Source of the DNA: Ruminococcaceae bacterium UBA6413
GTDB taxonomy: Bacteria > Bacillota > Clostridia > Oscillospirales > Ruminococcaceae
Direction: 5' to 3'
NCBI GenBank assembly: GCA_002437415.1
Contig: DJPL01000036.1
Span: forward strand, 1-20,582
DNA: 20,582 nt
The notes under the pieces were generated by a model. The model was not told where the DNA came from. It worked only from the letters and a program-made list of their open reading frames with translations, and did no database searches. Made by a program: the position numbers and the translations under genes. Shown here in pieces: positions 1 to 6,834 of this stretch (position 1 is the first letter of the stretch; the number at the start of each line of letters is the position of its first letter).

Positions 1-314
1 CCCAACTATTGACAAAGAGCCTTGATAAAAATAGAGCAAATTCTCTATCCCTATAAGAACGCTTTGTGGGCTTTGCGTCCTTGCAAAGCCCTTTGGCATA
101 CACACCCGGCATCCGTGCCGGGCTATTTTGCTGGGGCTGCCGCCCCTAGTCCCTGCCGGGGGCTTCGCCCCAAAGCAAGGATGCTTTGGTTGCTTGCCAA
201 AAGTTTTGCACGATGCAAAACCAACAGAGCAAGCAATAAGCGACACCCCATTTTAGATGTCAAAGAGGTTTATCGACAATCTGAACGGTGCGCCGAAAAT
301 ACGGTGCACCGCTT
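1..314. repeat. MITE-like hairpin element, copy 1 (left end cut by the window edge, with nested hairpins)
   Basis: This matches the copies at 8915-9134 and 17588-17791. Shared parts are the AT-rich left end (ATAGAGCAAATTCTCTATCCC, near 32-52), the middle block with GGGGC/GCCCC hairpins (about 133-170) and the right end (about 247-283, ending GACAATCTG). After CTG comes a palindrome at 284-314, with arms CGGTGCGCCG and CGGTGCACCG around loop AAAATA; its partner would lie left of the window. Unlike the other copies it carries extra hairpins at 68-91, 105-122, 170-189 and 203-221. The whole 334-bp stretch downstream of the leftmost gene is this repeat, and no credible gene lies in it. Confidence 0.75.
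68..236. repeat. Cluster of small hairpins with a constant tip, nested in element copy 1
   Basis: Four hairpins have different stems but similar tips. 68-91 has 9-bp arms GGGCTTTGC/GCAAAGCCC with loop GTCCTT. 105-122 is CCCGGCA-TCCG-TGCCGGG. 170-189 reads on the minus strand as CCAAAGCA-TCCT-TGCTTTGG. 203-221 reads on the minus strand as GTTTTGCA-TCG-TGCAAAAC and sits inside an outer 8-bp stem TTGCTTGC/GCAAGCAA (190-197 with 229-236). Comparison with the sister elements shows that about 171-244 is an insertion between the GCCCC block and the conserved right end. Confidence 0.7.
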
Positions 315-334
315 GATACTATTTTCAACTATTC

Positions 335-3256
335 TCAATATTTCCTTACGCTCTGTACTGCCATCATTACCAGTGCCGCCACGGTGTTATAAAGAGTTAT
401 GACACTCGGTGTCAGCAGTGACATTTGCCTTAACAGCACCATTATAAGCACGAGCAGAAGTCCGAGTGCAGACGCGCCGAGCATAATCGCCTTTGATACC
501 GAGAAGTCGCGTACAAGGCTCTTAGCCGCCATAACGCCTCTTGCGAACGATGTGAACGTACCGCAACAGGAGAGCGCGCCGCTTCCGCGTGAGGTGTACT
601 TTGTGCTTTCGCTGTATTTGTCATGTGCTTCATGAGGAAGTACCTTGATAAGCGAAGCGTCAAGCTCAAACAGATCCGCGAGGTTCTCTACCGTTACGAG
701 TGAGTCTGTAGTATGTACAAGCACCGTTATTCCCCTTGACTGTAGCTCGCTGAGAGCAGTACGGATCTCGGGGTTGGCTGTCATTCCGACAACAAACATT
801 GCTACTATTTCGCCGCTTACCGCAAGGTAAACAGGTTCAAGTCCCTCGGGGCAATACTTGCGTTCATTCTTCTTATTTGGCAGATCTATGTTGTGCGTTT
901 CCATAAGCGCTCTGCCGCCGAGCATAACACGCTTTGTGCCTATCCAGCCGGTAACGCCGCAGTTGTCTTCATAAATACAGTTGTCGACCTTCTTTAAAAG
1001 GTCCTTGTTGCCGAGCGTCATATCGTAGAACGGATACGAGAGTATCCCGTCCGTATGTATCGCAAGGCTTGCCGCCATAAGTATCGCTTCATCAACGCTT
1101 GTCTTTACAACGGAGTTTTTCTTCTGCCAACGTTTGAGCTTCTTTACCTGTACGCTTCCTGCGGGGAAGAGTGCTTTTGCATCGACCATAACCGTGTTTA
1201 CGTCCGAGAACTCGACTGCCGCATCATATCCGAGGAGAGCGGCGTTGCATTCGCTCAGCTTCTTTGAAGCACGCGCAAGCGGTCTGTTTACTACAAGCAG
1301 AAGTGAGAAGGGTGCTACTACCGATACGGTTGCCACCGCCGCAGAAATCGCCCAGTATATCGGGTTTTCTGCGCCCGTTGTCGCAAATTCGCTGCCGAAC
1401 GGATTTAAAAACGCGAGTATTCCCGCTACAAGTCCTGCCGCTACGGAAGCCACAATGAGCTTTACGGACATTCTGTCCGCTTCATCATCGCAGTAGCTGG
1501 ATTTAAGAAAGTCTGTCAGGAATTCCGTCTTGCGCATTGCCGCGATCACAGGAAGACGGTCGCCAACCGCTCTTGTCAGCGCGGAAACGCGTTCTTCGCC
1601 GTCAATTACCTCAGCGTAATATTTCTGACTGTCGCCCGATACAAACTTGAAGTTCCGCTTTGCGCGGGATATCATATATATCTTTCCTATCGTGTTGAAC
1701 ATAAGTCCGACAAGCGCTGTTGAAAGATATATAAACGAATGACCGAGCTTGAAGGTCTGCACATCGACAAGTGCGATAACTCCGCCGACGAGCGCAAGTG
1801 CCGATGTAAGCGCGCATACGGAGTCGCAGTCCGCTTTTCCTGTAAACAGCTTTACAGCGCCGTTGCTGATAGCGGTTGAGCATATCGCAAAGCCGAGCAC
1901 GCCGAGTACCAGATAGACATATATAAGCGAGTTTACATCACCCGTTGTGCCGTTTATGAAGTTGAAGCCTGCGCCCAGTCCGAGCTTAGCGAACAGGTTG
2001 AAGTCGTTTAAAGCACTGATTATAACGCCGATAGCCGTAATAACAGTCAGCAGTCCGAGCCTTATTTTAAGCCCCTTGTGGCTTGCGCACAGGTCAGCCC
2101 ATATCTGCCCGGTGCTGTCGTAGTCCTCAAATTCTTCTTCCTGCTCCGGCTCTTCCTCCTGCTCGGGCATATCGTCTTCAAGCACAAAGTCCTTTAGCTT
2201 GTGCTTGTTTGCCGCCGCAAGCTCAGCCTGCTTTTCTTCTTCGACCGCAGGATTTTCAACAGGGAGAGTGCCTGTGGCTTCTATTATCTGCTTCTGATAG
2301 TCTATATTCAGCGGGTGGGGAAGTGTCTGTCTGTCACCGTTTATTGTATTCAGCGTTATTGTACGGTGAGCCTTGACGTTTTCTTTTCTCTGCTGAGCAA
2401 GGCTCTTGTTGAGCTTTTCGATAAGGTTGTCGGTGGTTTTCTTGCCGCGGTATTCCTTTACCGCTTCTTCGCCGTTGCCCTCATCATCGTCTGCGCTCTC
2501 ATCTGCGATTTTTACATCTGAGGTTTCGCTTAACCTTTCGGCAATGGCGGTTTTCTGCGGTGCTATCGCTTTGAGGTCATCGCCTGCTATGCCCTGAGTA
2601 TTTCCGGCGTACATATTGCTCAGCTCGGCTACCGACACAAGCTCCTTTTCCTTGACCTGCTCGTTTACTCTTTCCTTTACCTCAAGCGGGTTTACAAGCG
2701 CCAGCATATCGTCGGGGTTTGTGTTTTCGCGTTCCTTTTCGAGCATCATTCTGCGCTTTTCTTCATCGCTTACGATGTCTTTTTTTATCTCGTGTACAGG
2801 CTCTGTCGGCTTTACGGGCTTTGCGGGAGCGGGTTTTTCGGCTTCTGCCGCCGCTTTTGCGTTAGCTGTGCGCTCATCGATATCAATCTCACTGCTCTCA
2901 TCGGATACAACAAAGTTATCCGTTTCGCTCAGCACCTTGTCAACATCGCTCTTTTCGCCTGTTATTTCATCAATATCGACATCGGTCGCAGAAGCGGTTT
3001 CATAATCGGTATCGCGTGCTTCCGACTCATTTATATATTCTGCGTCGACCTCTTCGGTGTCGCCGTCCTTTTCGCGGATATATACTCCGTCATCATTGCC
3101 GTCAAGCCCCTCGATTATCGCTGTAGCGCTTATATCGTGGTGTCTTACCGGTATATCATCGGTATCCCTGTCGGCCGAACTGCCGCCGACAGTTGAAGAA
3201 CCGCTTTTTTTCGCGTCAAGCTCCGCTAAAATATCGTCAATTGAATAATCAGCCAT
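335..3256 (-). CDS. Membrane protein resembling a catalytically dead P1B-type ATPase, with a long acidic N-terminal domain
   Basis: 973 residues. Residues 1-385 are acidic, low in complexity and presumably cytosolic. Four membrane segments follow (about 396-417, 443-466, 478-498, 507-529), then a short loop, two more (about 597-618, 632-658), a soluble part (about 670-915) and two final segments (about 922-942, 948-968). The arrangement and several local matches follow heavy-metal P1B ATPases: ADRMSV before the fifth segment, VNTVMVD where the phosphorylation site should be, GVTGWIGTKRVMLGG like the nucleotide-domain glycine motif, and an SRGITVLVHTTD-like stretch. The catalytic signatures are lost: DKTGT reads DAKAL (D692), the membrane CPC reads APF (648-650), TGD reads TTD, and TGE and GDGxNDxP are not seen. 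Transport is therefore unlikely, and a scaffold or sensor role is a guess. The start has AAAGGA 8 nt upstream. It lies 33 nt downstream of rlmB, probably in the same operon. Confidence 0.8.
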   Translation of the reverse strand: MADYSIDDILAELDAKKSGSSTVGGSSADRDTDDIPVRHHDISATAIIEGLDGNDDGVYIREKDGDTEEVDAEYINESEARDTDYETASATDVDIDEITGEKSDVDKVLSETDNFVVSDESSEIDIDERTANAKAAAEAEKPAPAKPVKPTEPVHEIKKDIVSDEEKRRMMLEKERENTNPDDMLALVNPLEVKERVNEQVKEKELVSVAELSNMYAGNTQGIAGDDLKAIAPQKTAIAERLSETSDVKIADESADDDEGNGEEAVKEYRGKKTTDNLIEKLNKSLAQQRKENVKAHRTITLNTINGDRQTLPHPLNIDYQKQIIEATGTLPVENPAVEEEKQAELAAANKHKLKDFVLEDDMPEQEEEPEQEEEFEDYDSTGQIWADLCASHKGLKIRLGLLTVITAIGVIISALNDFNLFAKLGLGAGFNFINGTTGDVNSLIYVYLVLGVLGFAICSTAISNGAVKLFTGKADCDSVCALTSALALVGGVIALVDVQTFKLGHSFIYLSTALVGLMFNTIGKIYMISRAKRNFKFVSGDSQKYYAEVIDGEERVSALTRAVGDRLPVIAAMRKTEFLTDFLKSSYCDDEADRMSVKLIVASVAAGLVAGILAFLNPFGSEFATTGAENPIYWAISAAVATVSVVAPFSLLLVVNRPLARASKKLSECNAALLGYDAAVEFSDVNTVMVDAKALFPAGSVQVKKLKRWQKKNSVVKTSVDEAILMAASLAIHTDGILSYPFYDMTLGNKDLLKKVDNCIYEDNCGVTGWIGTKRVMLGGRALMETHNIDLPNKKNERKYCPEGLEPVYLAVSGEIVAMFVVGMTANPEIRTALSELQSRGITVLVHTTDSLVTVENLADLFELDASLIKVLPHEAHDKYSESTKYTSRGSGALSCCGTFTSFARGVMAAKSLVRDFSVSKAIMLGASALGLLLVLIMVLLRQMSLLTPSVITLYNTVAALVMMAVQSVRKY

Positions 3257-3289
3257 ATCAAGCGTCCTTTCTTATATTTATTTGCAGGA

Positions 3290-4021
3290 TTATCTGTGTT
3301 TTACGACCTCATACATCAGTATGCCTGCGCATACGGACGCGTTGAGTGAATTTACCTTTCCGAACATCGGCAAGGATAATACAACATCGCAGTTTTCTCT
3401 TACAAGCTTGCCGAGCCCAAAGCCCTCACTGCCTATTACAAGAGCAACCGCTCCCGAAAGATCTGCCTTATCTATCGGCGTTCCGTCCGCCTCCGCACCG
3501 TACACCCATACGCCGTGCATTTTAAGTGTCTTTATAGTATCTACAAGGTTTGATACCCTTGCTATCTTTACCCATGCGGCAGCACCTGCAGAGGTCTTGA
3601 ACACGGTCGGATTTACCGTTGCACTGCGCCTTTTCGGAATGATCACACCGTCAGCGCCCGAAGCCTCTGCGGTACGGATTATCGCACCGAGATTATGCGG
3701 ATCCTGTATCTCATCACATATTATGATGAACGGCGGCTTACCCTTGCTTTCGGCATTTGCGAGTATATCCTCAACCGTGCAGTATGTCACAGCGGATAAA
3801 GCCGCCGCAACGCCGCCGTGCTTATCGCCGCACATAGCCCTCAGCTTGTCTTCGCCGACATCCTTTATAACTATGCCCTGCTTTTTCGCAAGAGCTATTA
3901 TTTTGTTCATACCCTGTGAATTTTTCAGCAGATAGACCGTGTCTATCGACCTTTCGGCTCTGAGTGCCTCAGTCACAGCGTTTTTACCGTATATAATTTC
4001 CTCGTTAGAAGCTGTTTCCAT
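3290..4021 (-). CDS. rlmB: 23S rRNA (guanosine-2'-O)-methyltransferase RlmB, SpoU/TrmH family
   Basis: 243 residues, the normal length. RlmB methylates the 2'-O of G2251 in the peptidyl-transferase loop of 23S rRNA using S-adenosylmethionine. The N-terminal RNA-binding domain (1-80) begins with IIYGKNAVTEAL, typical of RlmB. All three SPOUT knot motifs are present: NLGAIIRTAEASGADG (110-125, with the conserved Asn and Arg), ALVIGSEGFGL (193-203) and LPMFGKVNSLNASVCAG (217-233). The start is set by AGAGGT 6 nt upstream of ATG at 4021. A consensus promoter lies at 4061-4089. Related SpoU enzymes such as TrmH or a TsnR-like protein are less likely given the N-terminal domain. Confidence 0.93.
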   Translation of the reverse strand: METASNEEIIYGKNAVTEALRAERSIDTVYLLKNSQGMNKIIALAKKQGIVIKDVGEDKLRAMCGDKHGGVAAALSAVTYCTVEDILANAESKGKPPFIIICDEIQDPHNLGAIIRTAEASGADGVIIPKRRSATVNPTVFKTSAGAAAWVKIARVSNLVDTIKTLKMHGVWVYGAEADGTPIDKADLSGAVALVIGSEGFGLGKLVRENCDVVLSLPMFGKVNSLNASVCAGILMYEVVKHR

Positions 4022-4036
4022 TATCTTACCTCTCGT

Positions 4037-4089
4037 ATCTGCATACAGATATGCAGATTAAGTATACCATAAAACGCCCGCCATTGCAA
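4037..4089 (-). promoter_or_regulatory. Promoter of the rlmB operon with an inverted repeat at the start of the transcript
   Basis: On the minus strand, TTGCAA (4084-4089) and TATACT (4061-4066) are separated by exactly 17 bp. Directly downstream is a perfect 9-bp inverted repeat, ATCTGCATA (4037-4045) and TATGCAGAT (4050-4058), with a 4-nt loop. It falls at the likely transcription start or in the first bases of the leader, so it could be an operator or a leader hairpin. The DNA from 4090 to 4210 shows no credible gene. Confidence 0.7.
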
Positions 4090-4210
4090 GTAAAATAAGG
4101 CACAGCCGCTATCTTTCACAATTTTTTCACTTATGCGGGTGATTTCGTGATTGCGGCACTGCCGCTTGTTATGTTTGCTGTCATCGCCGAGCTTTGTCTT
4201 TTTCTTAACG

Positions 4211-4243
4211 CAAAAAACAGGCATCGGTTTTCACACCGATGCC
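4211..4243 (-). terminator. Intrinsic terminator of the LRR/Fn3 gene
   Basis: On the minus strand, GGCATCGG and CCGATGCC (4236-4243 and 4220-4227 on the plus strand) form an 8-bp stem with an 8-nt loop. TGTTTTTTG follows. It lies about 30 nt after the stop codon. Confidence 0.85.
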
Positions 4244-4274
4244 CGATTATAACTGTTGATTTTTCTGAAAGCCG

Positions 4275-6620
4275 TTACTTGGCTAAAGTCTTTCCGCTGA
4301 CACTTGCGTATCCGCCGTAAAGCGCTGTGCTTCCGCTCGTATAGTAAGCCTTGGCTCTGAACTTATACGTTGTGTTCTTGGTAAGTCCGGATTTTCTGAA
4401 TGTGGTAGTGCTGTTGTTTGTTATCTTCGCAACGCGTACCCACTTTTCGCCCTTGTACATCTCAACGATGTAGCCTTGCGCGGAAGTATTTTTAGTCCAG
4501 CTCAGACGCAGTGCGTCCTTAGCCTTACCTGCTATCTTAACACCCTTTATCACGGACGGATTTGTCCTTGCGGTAACAGTAGCGCTGTAGTTGCCGTAAA
4601 GCGCCGTACTGCCGCTCATCTTATAGGCTTTTACCCTGAACTTGTAGACTGTTGAAGCCTTAAGCCCGCTTGCTCTGTAGGTCGTTGTGCTGTTCTTGGT
4701 TATCTTGGCAACTCTTGTCCACTTGCCGCTCTTGTACATTTCTACAATGTAGCCGTCGGCTGAGGTGTTCTTAGTCCAGTTTATGCGGAGCGCGTCTGCC
4801 GCTCTTCCGCCGAGCTTAGTGCCCTTTACAACAGACGGATTTGTTCTCGCGGTAACAGTTGCGCTGTACGCGCTGTAAATCGCAGTAATGTCATACATCT
4901 TGTACGCCTTTACTCTGAACTTGTAGGCAGTTCCCGCCTTAAGCCCCGCTTTTCTGAATGTTGTTGTGGTGTTGTTTGTTATCTTTGCAACTCTTGCCCA
5001 CTTGCCGTTCTGATACATTTCTAATATGTAGCCGTCGGCTGAGGTGGTCTTTGTCCAGTTTATCCTGAGCGCGTCTGCCGCTCTGCCGCTAAGCTTAACA
5101 CCTGTCACTTTAGCAAGCGCGGGTAATTTATCAAGCAGTACATAATTAAATTTTTTGTTTTTGGCATAATACTCCGCTTCTGTACCGCTGTAGCAGTAGA
5201 TTTTGAAATTGTCTACCTTGCCGCCTATTCCGACAGCTCCTAAGCCATAGCTGCCTATTTTTATTACACTGCGGGGTATAGTTACATTTTTAAGGCTTGT
5301 GCAGGCATTGAAAGCACTGCGCCCTATTTCTGTCACGCTGTCGGGTATCCTTACGCTTGTAAGACTTTTGCAACCGTCAAAAGTTTCCTCTTCGATGATT
5401 GTAATGCCGTCGGGTATCGTGACGCTTGTAAGGCTTGTGCAGTTACTGAAAGCGTTATGCTCAATAGCTGTAACGCTGTCGGGTATCGTTATGTTTTTAA
5501 GATATGAACAATCATGGAACGTGGCACTGTTAATAACCTTAACACCGCGAGGGATATTATAGCTCGTATCTTTCTTATTCGCGGGATAGCATACTATTTT
5601 TGTTTTATCCTTGTTGAAAAGAATTCCGTTTACAGAAACATAATTTTCATTGCCTGCCGCAACGTTTATTGTTGCAAGACTTGTACAGCCGTAGAAAGCG
5701 TACTCGCCGATATCCTGTACGTTTTTCGGTATCGTTATACTTTTAAGGCTATTGCAGAACAGGAAAGCTCTTTGACCTATATTTGTCACACTGTCCGGTA
5801 TCGTTATGCTTGTAAGATTTGTGCAGTTTTCAAAAGCGTAATCGCCTATACTTGTAACGTTCTTTCCCTCAATTTTATTGGGGATAACTACATTATTATT
5901 ACTGTTATATTTTGTTATTTCAACTGTGCCGTCTTCCGTAACAGAATATTCATACTCGGCTTTTTCCGGCAAAACAATAGTAAACTGAACCGAAAGACTT
6001 TCGTTGAAATCGATCATATCGGTGTCTATAGGCGGGTCATACTGAGTATCGCCGTAATCGCTGTATATTTCTATTCTGAATTTTCCGTTGCCTTCAATAT
6101 CTCCGAAGTAGATTTTACTCATATCTACCGGAATATCAGCCGCTTTTCCGTCTTTGACCTGTGTTATTTTGATATCTGTAACATTAACGCCTTTGCTCTT
6201 TGCAAAATCCATACGACCCTTGCTTGTCGCAATTCTGTCAAAGCCGTCGCTGCCGTTGCCCAGACCCAGGTCGGTACTGAGATCTTTGATATCGACTACA
6301 AGTAAAACAGCGCCTTCTCCGTTGGCGGGCTGCATATATTCATCGCCGGTTTCCTCGTCAATGGTCGAAATTTTGATATCGGCTACAGAAACCGTATACG
6401 TTCCGCTTTTAGAAACATCGCAGTTTCCGGCTTCCCACGTTGTGATCGTTCCTATACCGCTATCTGTATATCCCGAACCGTCTATGACGCTGGGATACCA
6501 GTCGTTGTCGGCATACACGATATACGCTGTATGTTCGTTTTCCGCTCCTGCCGTCACAGCGCACACCACCGCCATAGCCGCGAAAGCCGCAATAGCCAAA
6601 AGCCACTTTTTCACTTTCAT
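4275..6620 (-). CDS. Secreted leucine-rich-repeat (LRR_5/BspA-like) protein with three Fn3 domains
   Basis: 781 residues from the ATG at 6620, chosen because GAGGAGAG sits 6 nt upstream and a signal peptide follows at once (1-26, KK then a hydrophobic core, cleavage near TAGA). Residues 27-225 are beta-rich and not recognised. Residues 233-460 carry LRR_5 repeats of the form IGDYAFENCTNLTSITIPDS, about seven copies, typical of BspA-like surface proteins. About 503-593, 596-686 and 690-777 are three Fn3 domains with a strict 93-residue period (DALRINWTK at 516, 609 and 702). No LPXTG motif, dockerin or C-terminal membrane anchor is visible, so the protein is probably released or held non-covalently. 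Likely roles are adhesion or binding of polysaccharide or protein at the cell surface; the ligand cannot be told from sequence. Confidence 0.88.
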   Translation of the reverse strand: MKVKKWLLAIAAFAAMAVVCAVTAGAENEHTAYIVYADNDWYPSVIDGSGYTDSGIGTITTWEAGNCDVSKSGTYTVSVADIKISTIDEETGDEYMQPANGEGAVLLVVDIKDLSTDLGLGNGSDGFDRIATSKGRMDFAKSKGVNVTDIKITQVKDGKAADIPVDMSKIYFGDIEGNGKFRIEIYSDYGDTQYDPPIDTDMIDFNESLSVQFTIVLPEKAEYEYSVTEDGTVEITKYNSNNNVVIPNKIEGKNVTSIGDYAFENCTNLTSITIPDSVTNIGQRAFLFCNSLKSITIPKNVQDIGEYAFYGCTSLATINVAAGNENYVSVNGILFNKDKTKIVCYPANKKDTSYNIPRGVKVINSATFHDCSYLKNITIPDSVTAIEHNAFSNCTSLTSVTIPDGITIIEEETFDGCKSLTSVRIPDSVTEIGRSAFNACTSLKNVTIPRSVIKIGSYGLGAVGIGGKVDNFKIYCYSGTEAEYYAKNKKFNYVLLDKLPALAKVTGVKLSGRAADALRINWTKTTSADGYILEMYQNGKWARVAKITNNTTTTFRKAGLKAGTAYKFRVKAYKMYDITAIYSAYSATVTARTNPSVVKGTKLGGRAADALRINWTKNTSADGYIVEMYKSGKWTRVAKITKNSTTTYRASGLKASTVYKFRVKAYKMSGSTALYGNYSATVTARTNPSVIKGVKIAGKAKDALRLSWTKNTSAQGYIVEMYKGEKWVRVAKITNNSTTTFRKSGLTKNTTYKFRAKAYYTSGSTALYGGYASVSGKTLAK
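4281..5114 (-). repeat. Three tandem Fn3-coding repeats, 279-bp period
   Basis: The C-terminal third of the LRR protein consists of three repeats of 93 codons. Each contains close variants of GRAADALRINWTKNTSADGY, a KWxRVAKIT stretch and YKFRVKAYKM. The first two are most alike; the third has diverged (KAKDALRLSW, QGYIVEMYKGEK). The similarity is visible in the DNA as well, so the array arose by in-gene duplication and could change copy number. Confidence 0.85.
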
Positions 6621-6671
6621 ATTACACTCTCCTCGTATTTTCATTTCCTGTGCGAGCACAGCCGTAATTTA

Positions 6672-6699
6672 ATAATATACCAATATCTTCATTTGTCAA
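6672..6699 (-). promoter_or_regulatory. Promoter of the LRR/Fn3 gene
   Basis: On the minus strand, a perfect -35 TTGACA (6694-6699) is followed after 16 bp by TATTAT (6672-6677). The leader is about 45 nt and contains a short inverted repeat (CTGTGC/GCACAG, 6648-6661) before the ribosome binding site. Confidence 0.7.
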
Positions 6700-6752
6700 C
6701 CCCTTTTTAGAAATCAGAGCCGAAAAGAAATTTTTGGGCTGTATTTCCGGTC

Positions 6753-6791
6753 AAAAAATATCGGCGGATCTCTGATCGAAACCCGCCGATA
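6753..6791 (-). terminator. Intrinsic terminator of htpG
   Basis: On the minus strand, TATCGGCGG (from 6783-6791) pairs with CCGCCGATA (from 6759-6767). The loop holds an inner GATC/GATC pair, and TTTTTT follows. It lies about 45 nt past the htpG stop codon. Confidence 0.88.
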
Positions 6792-6834
6792 CATTTTTAA
6801 ATTTTAATCACCCGATATCAGCAAATCGTTTTTC

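Noticed and set aside
22..402. 126-codon open frame at the left edge
   Set aside because: It lies entirely in repeat copy 1 and its hairpins and runs into the 3' end of the neighbouring gene. It has no ribosome binding site and its composition reflects the repeat.
4153..4165. Short hairpin GCGGC-ACT-GCCGC between rlmB and the LRR gene, similar to the flanking palindromes of element copy 2
   Set aside because: Only 5 bp per arm, no T-run and no neighbouring element core. It could be an empty target site, but this cannot be argued from one short stem.
4021..4224. 67-codon open frame upstream of rlmB
   Set aside because: It overlaps the rlmB promoter, its inverted repeat and the terminator of the LRR gene, and has no recognisable product.
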